A stretch of DNA of 64,000 bases, from contig NZ_BMQF01000019.1 of NCBI RefSeq assembly GCF_014647975.1, positions 62,001-126,000 of the forward strand, written 5' to 3'. The DNA is from Streptomyces fumigatiscleroticus. Its GTDB lineage: Bacteria; Actinomycetota; Actinomycetes; Streptomycetales; Streptomycetaceae. The position numbers and the translations under genes were made by a program. Below, in pieces: positions 32,743 to 41,304 of this stretch (positions are counted from its first letter, which is position 1; each line of letters starts with the position of its first letter). The notes under the pieces were generated by a model. It searched no databases. It was not told the origin of the DNA and saw only the letters and a program-made list of their open reading frames with translations.

Positions 32743-33582
32743 GTGGTCATTCCCGTCCATGACGTGAACCCGGTGCGCCGCACCCCCTGGGTGACGTATG
32801 CGCTGATCGCGGTGAACCTGGTCGTCTTCCTCCGCACGCCCGGCATCGCCTCCTCCGTGGCGGGCGAGAGCAGTCTGGCCCAGCTCTGCCATCTCCAGGC
32901 GTTCTGGGACCACTGGGCGGCGGTGCCGCAGGAGCTGATCCACCACCGGATGCCGCGGCTGGTGCCCACGGGCGAGACCGGGGTGGGCCCGCGGGGGGCG
33001 GGCTGCGTGATCGGCCCGCCGGGCTACGCCAAGTCGCCGGAGCTCAGCGTCCTGACGGCGATGTTCCTGCACGGCAGCTGGGTGCACCTGCTGGGCAACA
33101 TGCTCTTCCTGCTGATCTTCGGCAACAACGTCGAGGACCGCATGGGTCATCTGCGGTTCCTGCTGTTCTACCTCGTGTGCGGCTACGCGGCGGCCTACGG
33201 CTTCGCGCTGCTGAACGCCGACTCGGGCGACCCGCTGATCGGGGCGTCGGGAGCGATCGCCGGTGTGCTCGGCGCCTATCTGGTGCTGTATCCCCGGGCC
33301 CGCGTCTGGGTCCTCGTGCCCTTCCTGATCTTCCTGCCGCTGCGGCTGCCGGCCTGGCTGGTGCTGGGCTTCTGGTTCGCGCTCCAGGCGGTGTACTCCT
33401 ACGGCGGCGGCGTCTCCGACGCGGGCACGGTGGCGTACGTGGCCCATGTCGTCGGCTTTGTCGCCGGCATGCTGATCGCCTGGCCGCTGCGCCCGGGCAC
33501 GCCGCCCCCGCCGGAGCCGCGCGGCCTGCTGTTCGGCAGGCAGGCGCGGCCCGGGTACGGGTGGTCCGGCCGGGGCGGGTGA
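32743..33582 (+). CDS. Rhomboid-family intramembrane serine protease
   Basis: 279-residue membrane protein, about seven hydrophobic segments. The catalytic Ser169 lies in IGASGAIAGVLG and the catalytic His235 in VAYVAHVVGFVAG. HGSWVHLLGNMLFLLIFGNNVED is the family HxxxN region in TM2. A non-membrane insert of ~45 residues follows TM1. It would cut membrane proteins inside or near the bilayer; targets are unknown. It starts at GTG 32743. The stop is four bases from the convergent hemE stop, so no terminator fits between them. Confidence 0.92.
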   Translation: MVIPVHDVNPVRRTPWVTYALIAVNLVVFLRTPGIASSVAGESSLAQLCHLQAFWDHWAAVPQELIHHRMPRLVPTGETGVGPRGAGCVIGPPGYAKSPELSVLTAMFLHGSWVHLLGNMLFLLIFGNNVEDRMGHLRFLLFYLVCGYAAAYGFALLNADSGDPLIGASGAIAGVLGAYLVLYPRARVWVLVPFLIFLPLRLPAWLVLGFWFALQAVYSYGGGVSDAGTVAYVAHVVGFVAGMLIAWPLRPGTPPPPEPRGLLFGRQARPGYGWSGRGG

Positions 33583-33586
33583 GGCC

Positions 33587-34666
33587 CTAGCGGGTGGTGC
33601 GCGTGTGGACGTACTCCACGAGGCGGGTCAGGGCGTCCGGGTCGGTGGTGGGCAGGACGCCGTGGCCGAGGTTGAAGACGTGGCCCTCCAGGCCCGCCGC
33701 CGCGTCCAGGATCTCGTCGGTCTTGGCCCGGACCGCCTCCGTGGAGGAGAAGAGGACGGCCGGGTCGAGGTTGCCCTGGAGCGCCTTGCCGGGGCCGACG
33801 CGGCGGGCGGCCTCGTCCAGCGGGACACGCCAGTCGACGCCGACGACGTCCGCGCCGGCCTCGCCCATCGCGCCGAGGAGCTCGCCGGTGCCGACACCGA
33901 AGTGGATGCGCGGGACGCCGTAGCCGGAGACGGCTTCGAAGACCTTGCGGGAGGCGGGCAGGACCGAGCGCCGGTAGTCGGCGGGTGCCAGGGCGCCGAC
34001 CCAGGAGTCGAAGAGCTGCACCGCGCTCGCGCCGGCCTCGATCTGCACCTTCAGGAAGGCGGCCGTGATGTCCGCGAGACGGTCCAGGAGGTCGGCCCAC
34101 AGCTGCGGGTCGCCGTACATGAGCGCCTTGGTGTGCTCGTGGTTGCGGGACGGGCCGCCCTCCACGAGGTAGCTCGCGAGGGTGAAGGGGGCGCCCGCGA
34201 AGCCGATGAGCGGGGTGGCGCCGAGCTCGCGGGTGAGCAGGCCGATCGCCTCGGTGACGTAGGAGACGTCCTCGGGGGTCAGGTCGCGCAGCTGTGCGAG
34301 GTCGGCGCGGGAGCGGATCGGGCGCTCGACGACCGGGCCGACGCCGGGTCTGATGTCGAGGTCGACGCCGATCGCCTTCAGCGGGACGACGATGTCGCTG
34401 AAGTAGATCGCCGCGTCCACGCCGTGCCGGCGCACCGGCTGGAGGGTGATCTCGGCGACCAGCTCGGGCCGCATGCAGGACTCCAGCATCGGAATGCCCT
34501 CGCGCACCTTGCGGTACTCCGGCAGGGAGCGTCCCGCCTGGCGCATGAACCACACCGGGGTGTGCGGCACGGGCTCGCGCCTGCACGCCTTGAGGAAGGC
34601 GGAATCCTTGACCGCGTCGGACGTCGCTGTCGGCTGCATGCCCGTAGGGCTTCCGTTGGCACTCAC
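33587..34666 (-). CDS. hemE: Uroporphyrinogen decarboxylase HemE
   Basis: 359-residue cytoplasmic enzyme turning uroporphyrinogen III into coproporphyrinogen III, the substrate of the oxidase encoded at 28607. The signature VWFMRQAGRSLPEY is intact, as are YFSDIVVPLKAIG, FAGAPFTLASYLVEGG and HFGVGTGELLGAMGEAG. I chose GTG 34666 (MSANGSPTG), the usual N-terminus in Streptomyces as I recall it; ATG 34639 is an alternative. Divergent from the DUF3000 gene. Confidence 0.95.
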   Translation of the reverse strand: MSANGSPTGMQPTATSDAVKDSAFLKACRREPVPHTPVWFMRQAGRSLPEYRKVREGIPMLESCMRPELVAEITLQPVRRHGVDAAIYFSDIVVPLKAIGVDLDIRPGVGPVVERPIRSRADLAQLRDLTPEDVSYVTEAIGLLTRELGATPLIGFAGAPFTLASYLVEGGPSRNHEHTKALMYGDPQLWADLLDRLADITAAFLKVQIEAGASAVQLFDSWVGALAPADYRRSVLPASRKVFEAVSGYGVPRIHFGVGTGELLGAMGEAGADVVGVDWRVPLDEAARRVGPGKALQGNLDPAVLFSSTEAVRAKTDEILDAAAGLEGHVFNLGHGVLPTTDPDALTRLVEYVHTRTTR

Positions 34667-34847
34667 GACGGAAAGTCTCGCACGCCCCGCCGACAGCACC
34701 CGACCGCAGGGCACGGGGGCCACGGGGCCCAGGAACCACAGGACGCAGGGACCACAGGGCGCACCGGGCGGCGCGCCCGGCGGGCGCGATCCCGGACAGC
34801 GGGCCCGCGCGCGGGTGTCTTGCCCTGCGCCGGGGCCGCGTTCCCCT

Positions 34848-34853
34848 TAATCT
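34848..34853 (+). promoter_or_regulatory. -10 element of the DUF3000 gene (leaderless)
   Basis: TAATCT, one of the closest -10 matches in the window, ends seven bases before ATG 34861 with no ribosome binding site between. Confidence 0.55.
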
Positions 34854-34860
34854 TCCCCGC

Positions 34861-35538
34861 ATGGCTGCGGCTCAGGGACGACTGTCGGACGGCGCTGGCG
34901 GAATGGAAGAACCGAAGGACACGGAGGAGGACGTCCGGCATGGGAGCAGCACCGCACCACCGGCCTTCCGGGCCGCCGTCGACGCGCTGAGAGCCGCGCG
35001 GCTGCGGCCGCAGGTCGAGGTGGAGCCGACCCGCCCGCCGCAGCGCCTCGCCCCTTACGCGTACGCGCTGGAGGCCACGGTCGTGGACGGCGACCAGGAT
35101 CTGGCCGACGGCCGTCTGGTGCTGTTGCACGACCCGGCGGGCCACGACGCGTGGCGGGGCGCCTTCCGGCTGGTGACGCTGGTCCGCGCGGAGCTGGAGG
35201 CGGAGATGGCGGTGGACCCGCTGCTGCCCGAGGTGTGCTGGTCCTGGCTGACCGGTGCGCTCCAGGCCCGCGGCCTGGCCTACGGCGAGCCGAGCGGCAC
35301 CGTCACGCGCGCGAGTTCGCACTACTTCGGGGGGCTGTCGGAGCGGCCGGCCGTCTCGCAGATCGAGATCCGCGCCTCGTGGACGCCCCGCGAGGGGCTG
35401 GGCGGCGTTCCGGACACCGCCGGGCATCTGGCCTCCTGGTGCGATCTGCTGGCCCAGGTCGCGGGGCTGCCGCCGGCGGGCCCGGGCGACGCGTCGGTGG
35501 TGACACTGCCGCAGCGCCGCGATCCGCAGACCCACTGA
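34861..35538 (+). CDS. DUF3000 protein
   Basis: 225-residue cytoplasmic protein, an actinobacterial conserved family of unknown function. Recognisable segments are PPAFRAAVDALRAARLRPQV, RLAPYAYALEATVVDGD, LADGRLVLLHDPAGHDAWRG and VTRASSHYFGGL. The N-terminal ~30 residues are acidic and variable, so translation could also start further in, but the TAATCT -10 seven bases ahead supports ATG 34861. Linked to hemE and RNase D, as in other Streptomyces as I recall. A strong terminator follows. Confidence 0.88.
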   Translation: MAAAQGRLSDGAGGMEEPKDTEEDVRHGSSTAPPAFRAAVDALRAARLRPQVEVEPTRPPQRLAPYAYALEATVVDGDQDLADGRLVLLHDPAGHDAWRGAFRLVTLVRAELEAEMAVDPLLPEVCWSWLTGALQARGLAYGEPSGTVTRASSHYFGGLSERPAVSQIEIRASWTPREGLGGVPDTAGHLASWCDLLAQVAGLPPAGPGDASVVTLPQRRDPQTH

Positions 35539-35587
35539 TCCGCGCGCCCGCCGGCGCCCTTGCCACCGGGCGGCTCCGCACGGACGG

Positions 35588-35628
35588 CCGGCTCCGCACG
35601 GAACACTTCCGTGCGGAGCCGGTTTTTT
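35588..35628 (+). terminator. Rho-independent terminator after the DUF3000 gene
   Basis: Perfect 14-bp stem (35588-35601 CCGGCTCCGCACGG with 35609-35622), a 7-base loop and a run of six T (35623-35628). It is the only classic U-tract terminator I found in the window. Confidence 0.93.
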
Positions 35629-35885
35629 GGTGTCTTCGCGGCGTCCTTTTGCCCATCTCTTTGTCGATACGGCCACTTTCGGCCGCGTAACGACCCAGAG
35701 TGAAACCGTTCGATCTTTGGATGATCGACCGCATGTCCGAATTGCACAGATTGTTACTCACCAGATCGTGATCATTCCCTAAAGGCGGACGCGCAGACTG
35801 CCGAAGACCACTGTGACCTTGAAAGCACGGTTCGTCCCGGCTTCACCCCCACAAGCCGGCCCCGTCCCGCACCCCAGGAGGCCTG
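35629..35885 (+). other. AT-richer leader/promoter region of the orphan response regulator
   Basis: About 250 bases between the terminator and GTG 35886. The section 35640-35785 is clearly AT-richer than the surroundings. It contains several weak -35-like hexamers (TTGCAC 35742, TTGTTA 35751) but no pair I can defend. The leader is long (over 80 nt) and ends in a strong AGGAGG at 35877-35882. No small gene is evident. Confidence 0.5.
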
Positions 35886-36548
35886 GTGTCCGTTCTCCTC
35901 GAGCAGCCCGCAAGCCTGGTCGCCTACCGCCCGAACAAGCCCACCGCCATGGTGGTCGTGGCCGATCCCCGGGTCCGCTCCACCGTCACCCGCCACCTGT
36001 GGGCGCTCGGTGTGCGCGACGTCATCGAGGCCTCGTCCATCGCGGAGGCTCGTCCCCGCATCGGCAACCCCCGTGACATCTGTGTCGCCGACGTCCACCT
36101 GCCCGACGGCTCCGGTCTCACCATCCTGTCCGAGACCCGCGCCGCCGGCTGGCCCAACGGGCTGGCCCTGTCCGCCGCCGACGACATCGGCGCCGTCCGC
36201 AACGCCCTCGCGGGCGGCGTCAAGGGCTATGTCGTCACCGGCACCCGCACCAACGTCGGGCTCCCCACCCGGCCGGGTGCCGCTCCCATCGGCGCCGCCG
36301 CCGCGCGGCTGCACCGCCGCCCCCCGGGTGCCCCGAGCCACCCGGGTGGCTACCGCGAGTTGTCCGGCCGCGAGGTCGAGGTGCTGCGGCTGGTCGCCGA
36401 GGGCCAGTCGAACAAGGCCATCGGCGTCTCGATGGGCCTGTCCGCGCTGACCGTCAAGAGCCATCTCGCCCGGATCGCCCGCAAGCTCGGCACGGGCGAC
36501 CGCGCCGGCATGGTCGCGGTCGCCCTGCGCACCGGCATCATCCACTGA
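35886..36548 (+). CDS. Orphan LuxR/NarL-type response regulator
   Basis: 220 residues. The N-terminal receiver-like domain has a reduced acidic pocket (MVVVADPRVRS), a possible phospho-Asp in CVADVHLPDGSG and Lys in GVKGYVVTG. A Pro-rich linker leads to a LuxR HTH: RELSGREVEVLRLVAEGQSN and MGLSALTVKSHLARIARKLG. No kinase gene is adjacent. The weak acidic pocket suggests that phosphorylation may be atypical. GTG 35886 follows AGGAGG. Targets are unknown. Confidence 0.88.
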   Translation: MSVLLEQPASLVAYRPNKPTAMVVVADPRVRSTVTRHLWALGVRDVIEASSIAEARPRIGNPRDICVADVHLPDGSGLTILSETRAAGWPNGLALSAADDIGAVRNALAGGVKGYVVTGTRTNVGLPTRPGAAPIGAAAARLHRRPPGAPSHPGGYRELSGREVEVLRLVAEGQSNKAIGVSMGLSALTVKSHLARIARKLGTGDRAGMVAVALRTGIIH

Positions 36549-36710
36549 GCACCGGCACCGCCCGCCGAGCACCGTCCGCCGCCGCCGGCGGTCCCGTCCG
36601 CCGTTCACTGCCGTGAAGGAGCCCGGCCCCCGCTCCCCGGCCACGTCCCCCACCGTTCATGAACCCGGTCTTGCCCCTGGCTGTCCGGTTTACGACCCCC
36701 CGGCACCCGT

Positions 36711-36728
36711 CGACGGAACGTTCCGTCG
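36711..36728. promoter_or_regulatory. Perfect 18-bp palindrome upstream of RNase D
   Basis: CGACGGAACGTTCCGTCG is exactly self-complementary over 18 bases. It ends 22 bases before the TACTCT -10, overlapping the expected -35 region of the RNase D promoter. The form is typical of TetR-family operators; the cognate regulator is not in the window. Confidence 0.7.
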
Positions 36729-36750
36729 GCGGGCGCTGTCCATCCACGGA

Positions 36751-36756
36751 TACTCT
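36751..36756 (+). promoter_or_regulatory. -10 element of RNase D (leaderless)
   Basis: TACTCT ends six bases before GTG 36763; there is no ribosome binding site. Confidence 0.55.
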
Positions 36757-36762
36757 TGACAT

Positions 36763-38046
36763 GTGACCGACGCCCACGAGACCGCAGCAGACCGTTCACT
36801 GCGAACCACCGGAGGCGCCCCTCCGGACGACAACGGATCATCTGCTACGGAGGCGCCGATCCCTTTGCTCGAACCCCGTGAGGGCATTCCGCCCGTGATC
36901 GCGGACGAGGCCGCCCTCGCCGAGGTGGTCGCCGCCTTCGCCGCCGGCTCCGGCCCCGTCGCCGTCGACGCCGAACGCGCCTCGGGCTACCGCTACGGGC
37001 AGCGCGCCTATCTGGTGCAGCTGCGCCGCGAGGGCGCCGGCACCGCGCTGATCGACCCCGTGGCCTGCCCCGATCTGTCCGGCCTGGGCGAGGTGCTCGC
37101 CGGCACGGAGTGGGTGCTGCACGCGGCCACCCAGGACCTGCCCTGTCTACGCGAGATAGGGATGGTCCCCACCCAGCTGTTCGACACCGAGCTGGCCGGG
37201 CGGCTCGCGGGCTTTCCGCGGGTCGGCCTCGGCGCCATGGTCGAGGGCGTCCTGGGCTTCGTCCTGGAGAAGGGCCACTCGGCCGTCGACTGGTCCACCC
37301 GCCCGCTGCCCGAGCCCTGGCTGCGCTACGCCGCCCTGGACGTGGAGCTCCTGGTCGACCTGCGCGACGCGCTGGAGAAGGAGCTGGACCGGCAGGGCAA
37401 GCTGGAGTGGGCCCGGCAGGAGTTCGACGCGATCGCCTCGGCGCCGCCGCCGGAGCCCCGCAAGGACCCCTGGCGCCGTACGTCCGGCATGCACAAGGTG
37501 CGCCGGCGGCGGCAGCTGGCCGTCGTTCGGGAGCTGTGGCAGACCCGGGACCGGATCGCGCAGCGCCGGGACGTGTCGCCGGGCAAGGTGCTCGGGGACA
37601 CCGCCATCGTCGAGGCGGCGCTGGCCCTGCCCTCCAACGTGCACGCGCTGGCCGCGCTGAACGGGTTCGGGCACCGGATGGGCCGCCGCCAGCTGGAGCA
37701 GTGGCAGGCCGCCGTGGACCGCGCCAAGGCGCTGCCCGAGTCCGCGCTGCCCCAGCCGGGACAGCCGGTGACCGGGCCGCCGCCGCCCCGCGCCTGGGCC
37801 GACAAGGACCCGGCCGCCGCGACCCGGCTGTCGGCGGCGCGGGCCGCGGTGACGGCGCTGGCGGAGCGGCTCGCCATGCCGCAGGAGAACCTGATCACGC
37901 CGGACACCGTGCGGCGCCTGTGCTGGGAGCCGCCGAAGACGGTGGACGCGGAGTCCGTGGCCGCCGCCCTCGCCGGTCACGGCGCCCGGCCCTGGCAGGT
38001 GGAGCAGGTGACGCCGGTGCTGGTGGCGGCGCTGTCCGCCGGGTAG
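36763..38046 (+). CDS. rnd: Ribonuclease D family 3'-5' exonuclease
   Basis: 427-residue cytoplasmic exonuclease for tRNA or stable RNA 3' processing. DEDD motifs are GPVAVDAERASGYRY (Asp, Glu), HAATQDLPCLREIG (Asp) and WLRYAALDVELLVDL (Tyr, Asp). An HRDC-like domain follows (KVRRRRQLAVVRELWQTRDR, LGDTAIVEAALALP), then a C-terminal helical extension. GTG 36763 gives a variable acidic N-terminus of about 45 residues. The stop is 7 bp from the convergent sugar permease stop. Confidence 0.92.
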   Translation: MTDAHETAADRSLRTTGGAPPDDNGSSATEAPIPLLEPREGIPPVIADEAALAEVVAAFAAGSGPVAVDAERASGYRYGQRAYLVQLRREGAGTALIDPVACPDLSGLGEVLAGTEWVLHAATQDLPCLREIGMVPTQLFDTELAGRLAGFPRVGLGAMVEGVLGFVLEKGHSAVDWSTRPLPEPWLRYAALDVELLVDLRDALEKELDRQGKLEWARQEFDAIASAPPPEPRKDPWRRTSGMHKVRRRRQLAVVRELWQTRDRIAQRRDVSPGKVLGDTAIVEAALALPSNVHALAALNGFGHRMGRRQLEQWQAAVDRAKALPESALPQPGQPVTGPPPPRAWADKDPAAATRLSAARAAVTALAERLAMPQENLITPDTVRRLCWEPPKTVDAESVAAALAGHGARPWQVEQVTPVLVAALSAG

Positions 38047-38053
38047 CCCGCGC

Positions 38054-38884
38054 TCATTTGGTCGCGCCCCGCATGAAGCCGTTGTAGATGAAGCGCTGGA
38101 GCAGCAGGAAGACGGCCAGGGTCGGCAGGATGACGAGTACGGTGCCCGCCGAGATGGTCTCCCAGTGGGCGCCGAACGGCCCCTTGAAGCGGAACAGCGA
38201 GGTCGAGATCACGCCAAGATCTTCGGACGGCATGTAGAGGAAGGGGATGTAGAAGTCGTTGTAGACGTTGATCCCCTTCACGATCACCACGGTGGCGATC
38301 GCCGGTTTGAGCAGCGGGAAGATGATCCTGCGGTAGATCGTGAAGGCGTTGGCGCCCTCCAGCCGCGCCGACTCGTCCAGGGAGATCGGGATCGACCGGA
38401 CGAACTGGAGGAAGATGTAGATCGAGACGATGTCCGTGCCCATGTAGAGCGCGATCGGCGCCCACAGCGTGTCGAACATGCCGAAGCTGTTGACGATCTG
38501 GAAGGTCGCCACCTGGGTGGTCACCCCGGGGACCAGCGCCGCGACCAGGAACAGCGCCACGACCAGCTTCTTGAAGCGGAAGGTGAAGCGGTCGATCGCG
38601 TAGGCGGTCATCGAGCCGATGAGGACGGTGCCGCCGATGGCGGCGACCAGGATGACGGCCGTGTTGCCGAACGCCGAGAGCATCCGGCCGTCCTGGAACG
38701 CCGTCACGTAGTTGTGGAGGTTGAACGGGTCGTCGGGGAGCGCGAGGGCGCCGCTGTCCTCCGCCATCTCCTTCGGGGTCTTCAGGGAGGTCAGGAAGAC
38801 CACGGCGAGCGGCAGCAGGACGACCAGCGTCGCGAGGACCAGCGACAGATACACCAGGACGCGGGACGCGGCACGGCGTGTCAT
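38054..38884 (-). CDS. Sugar ABC transporter permease (MalG type), beta-mannoside locus
   Basis: 276-residue membrane protein with six helices; the EAA loop is LDESARLEGANAFTIYRRII followed by PLLKPA. It forms the channel with the MalF-type permease. The ATG start (38884) overlaps the MalF-type stop by four bases. Last gene of a minus-strand SBP-permease-permease operon with no ATPase of its own, so a shared ATPase such as MsiK encoded elsewhere is expected (known for Streptomyces sugar importers). Confidence 0.92.
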   Translation of the reverse strand: MTRRAASRVLVYLSLVLATLVVLLPLAVVFLTSLKTPKEMAEDSGALALPDDPFNLHNYVTAFQDGRMLSAFGNTAVILVAAIGGTVLIGSMTAYAIDRFTFRFKKLVVALFLVAALVPGVTTQVATFQIVNSFGMFDTLWAPIALYMGTDIVSIYIFLQFVRSIPISLDESARLEGANAFTIYRRIIFPLLKPAIATVVIVKGINVYNDFYIPFLYMPSEDLGVISTSLFRFKGPFGAHWETISAGTVLVILPTLAVFLLLQRFIYNGFMRGATK

Positions 38885-39831
38885 ACGAGCTCCACCTTGT
38901 CGTCCGGGACCAGGCGCCGCTGCACCCAGGTCACCGCCAGGATGATCAGGAGCAGCACGACCGCGGCGGCCGAGGCGAGCCCCGTCTTGTTGAACTGGAA
39001 GGCCAGCTTCACGGTCTGGATCACGAAGGTCTCGGTGCCGGTCGCCCCGCCGGTCATGATGTACGGGATCTCGAAGACCGACAGCGAGCCGGAGACGGAC
39101 AGGATCACCGTCAGGCTCAGGATGGGCCGGATACCGGGCGCGATGATGTACCGGAACTGGTGCCAGCGGCTCGCCCCGTCCAGCTCGGCCGCCTCGTACA
39201 GCTCCCCGGGGACGGACTGGATCGCGCCGAGGAAGAGGACGAAGTTCAGGCCCAGATAGCGCCAGACGGAGACGCCGGCCAGGGAGACGTTCGCGGACTC
39301 CGGGGTGCCGAGCCAGGCGTGGTCGGTGTCGTGGCCGAACAGGCGCAGCACGGAGTCGAGGGTGCCGCCGTCCTGGAAGAAGTACAGGAAGACGAAGCCG
39401 ATCGCGACGCCGTTGATCAGGTACGGGAAGAACAGCACGCCCTTGAAGAAGTTGCGGAAGCGGACGTTGAAGCTCAGCACGGTCGCGAAGTAGAGCGCGC
39501 CGGCGATCTGCACCACGGACGCGGCGAGGTAGTAGCCGCTGACGAAGAACACCTCGAACAGCTCGGGCCGGGTGAAGAGTTCGCGGTAGTTGCCGGCGCC
39601 CGTGTAGCGCAGTTCGGGGCTGACGCCGTCCCAGTCGGTGAAGCTGTACGCGACCATGTCGACGATCGGCGCGTAGGTGAAGGTGATCAGCAGCGCGAGC
39701 GGGGCGATCAGGAACAGCCAGGGCGTCACGCGCCGCCACAGCCGGGCCCGGCGCGGGGCGGGGACCGGCCCGGGCCCGGCGGGCGCGGCCTCGGTCACCG
39801 GCCGCGCCGCCCTCCGGGTGGTGTCGGTCAT
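38881..39831 (-). CDS. Sugar ABC transporter permease (MalF type), beta-mannoside locus
   Basis: 316-residue permease with a basic N-terminal tail, then six helices (TPWLFLIAPLALLITFTYAP first) and the EAA loop GELYEAAELDGASRWHQFRY. The ATG start (39831) overlaps the solute-binding gene stop by one base (TGATG), and the stop overlaps the next permease start. The partner subunits are its two neighbours. The sugar is inferred from the divergent beta-mannosidase only. Confidence 0.92.
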   Translation of the reverse strand: MTDTTRRAARPVTEAAPAGPGPVPAPRRARLWRRVTPWLFLIAPLALLITFTYAPIVDMVAYSFTDWDGVSPELRYTGAGNYRELFTRPELFEVFFVSGYYLAASVVQIAGALYFATVLSFNVRFRNFFKGVLFFPYLINGVAIGFVFLYFFQDGGTLDSVLRLFGHDTDHAWLGTPESANVSLAGVSVWRYLGLNFVLFLGAIQSVPGELYEAAELDGASRWHQFRYIIAPGIRPILSLTVILSVSGSLSVFEIPYIMTGGATGTETFVIQTVKLAFQFNKTGLASAAAVVLLLIILAVTWVQRRLVPDDKVELV

Positions 39832-41147
39832 CACGACCCCGCGTTCCTCTGCGCCTCGGTCCACTTCTCGCCGAGGCCGTCCAGGAAGCCGTCCAGGTCG
39901 CCCTTGCGGGCGCCGCGGGCGAGGTCGACCAGCTCCTGGCGGTAGTCGGGCTTGTAGATGCCGACCTCGGACCGGTTGTCCAGGGTCTTCACCTCGCCGC
40001 CTCTGGTGTCGTCGAGGTCGAGCAGCTTCACGCCCGCGTCCTGGTAGGGCTTGAGCACGGTGGGCAGGGGCGCCTTCTTGAGCGGGGACAGCGCCAGGTT
40101 GTCGTCGGCGTAGCCGGACACGTCGGTGAACCAGTCGATCCAGGCGCGTGCGGCGGCCTTGTTCCTGGAGTGGATGTTGACGGCCTGCTGGTAGTCGGGG
40201 GAGGTCACCGCGCAGAACGTGCCGTCCTTCTGGGCGGGGAAGGGCATGAAGCCGATGTCGTCCGGCTGGACGCCGGCCTGCTTCGCCGCGTCCTGCATCT
40301 GGATGATCGCCCAGGAGCCCAGCCACATGGTGGCGATCTCCCCCTTGGCGATCTTCGGCTTGGACGCCTCCCAGTTGGTGGTCGTGGGGTCCTTCTCCGC
40401 GAGTCCCTGGTGCACGATGTCGTACAGCAGCGTGTCGGCCACCCGCAGATCGGCGCCGTCGGCCCACGGGTTGCCCTCGGCGAGCCTGGTGGTGGCCTGT
40501 GTGTCGCAGCCGACCGAGCCGTTGACGTTGGTCCACGAGGACAGCGGCCACATGTCCTTGAAGTTGGTGTAGTACGGGATCGCGTCGGTCTTCGACTTGA
40601 TCGCCTTCAGGTCGTCGAGGAACTCGGCGGGGGTCGTGGGCCAGTCGGTGATCCCGGCCCGGCTCCACACCTTCTTGTTGTAGATCATGCCCGGGACCAC
40701 ACCGATCGGGCTCTGCCCGTAGACCTTGCCGCCCACGGTGGAGTAGTCGGTGAAGCGGTACTGCGCGCTCCGCTCGGCCTCGCTGCCCAGCGAGGCGAAG
40801 AACCGGGGGTAGTCCTTCTTCTCGATCACCGCCGGGATCATCAGGACGTCGCCGTAGTTCTCCGTGTTCATACGGATCTTGACTTCGCCCTCGTAGTCGG
40901 TGAGGCCGTCGAACTCGACCTTCACGTCGGGATAGGTCTTGTTGAACGCGGCGGCGTACTTCTTCATCGTCCCGTCCTGGACGAGGTCGGTCCGGTGGGT
41001 GAGGACCGTGATGGTCCCGCTCACCTTGGACGGGTCGTCGGGCGCTTTCGCGTCCTCGCCCTTGCTGCTGCCTCCGGTGCCCGTGCAGGCGGAGGCCAGG
41101 AGTGCGAGGGCGGCGATCGATCCGGCGAGGACTCTGCGGCGGTTCAT
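39831..41147 (-). CDS. Sugar-binding lipoprotein of ABC importer, beta-mannoside locus
   Basis: 438 residues. Signal peptide with lipobox LASAC. The mature part is a family-1 extracellular solute-binding protein: TITVLTHRTDLVQDGTMKKY, VIEKKDYPRFFASLGSE, VVPGMIYNKKVWSRAGITDW and EIATMWLGSWAIIQM. It starts the three-gene importer operon and is divergent from the beta-mannosidase/LacI operon, so manno-oligosaccharides are the likely ligand. ATG 41147 has GGAG nearby. Two ACCGGT-centred palindromes lie in its upstream region. Confidence 0.92.
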   Translation of the reverse strand: MNRRRVLAGSIAALALLASACTGTGGSSKGEDAKAPDDPSKVSGTITVLTHRTDLVQDGTMKKYAAAFNKTYPDVKVEFDGLTDYEGEVKIRMNTENYGDVLMIPAVIEKKDYPRFFASLGSEAERSAQYRFTDYSTVGGKVYGQSPIGVVPGMIYNKKVWSRAGITDWPTTPAEFLDDLKAIKSKTDAIPYYTNFKDMWPLSSWTNVNGSVGCDTQATTRLAEGNPWADGADLRVADTLLYDIVHQGLAEKDPTTTNWEASKPKIAKGEIATMWLGSWAIIQMQDAAKQAGVQPDDIGFMPFPAQKDGTFCAVTSPDYQQAVNIHSRNKAAARAWIDWFTDVSGYADDNLALSPLKKAPLPTVLKPYQDAGVKLLDLDDTRGGEVKTLDNRSEVGIYKPDYRQELVDLARGARKGDLDGFLDGLGEKWTEAQRNAGS

Positions 41148-41226
41148 GTGCACCAGCTCCAGTTCGTCTTCCGGGGCGGACGTACACGATCGGGTTGGCT
41201 GGTTCGGCACTCTGACAGCACTCACT

Positions 41227-41237
41227 GAACCGGTAAA
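41227..41237. promoter_or_regulatory. Candidate LacI-type operator 1
   Basis: GAACCGGTAAA contains the palindromic core ACCGGT with a central CG, as in LacI-family sites. It lies 80 bases ahead of the solute-binding gene start. Confidence 0.5.
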
Positions 41238-41239
41238 GT

Positions 41240-41249
41240 CGCAATTGCG
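41240..41249. promoter_or_regulatory. CGCAATTGCG palindrome in the divergent promoter region
   Basis: A perfect 10-bp palindrome lying between the two ACCGGT sites and just beside the first. It may be a further contact for the regulator or part of a promoter. Confidence 0.35.
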
Positions 41250-41283
41250 CCAACGACAGCGAAACCACGTCCAGTTGATGGGT

Positions 41284-41294
41284 AGACCGGTTTA
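41284..41294. promoter_or_regulatory. Candidate LacI-type operator 2
   Basis: AGACCGGTTTA is the inverted partner of the 41227 site (TAAACCGGTCT on the other strand) and ends just before the GGGAG of the beta-mannosidase gene. Its distance to site 1 is about 57 bases centre to centre. Confidence 0.5.
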
Positions 41295-41304
41295 GGGAGT
41301 GTGC

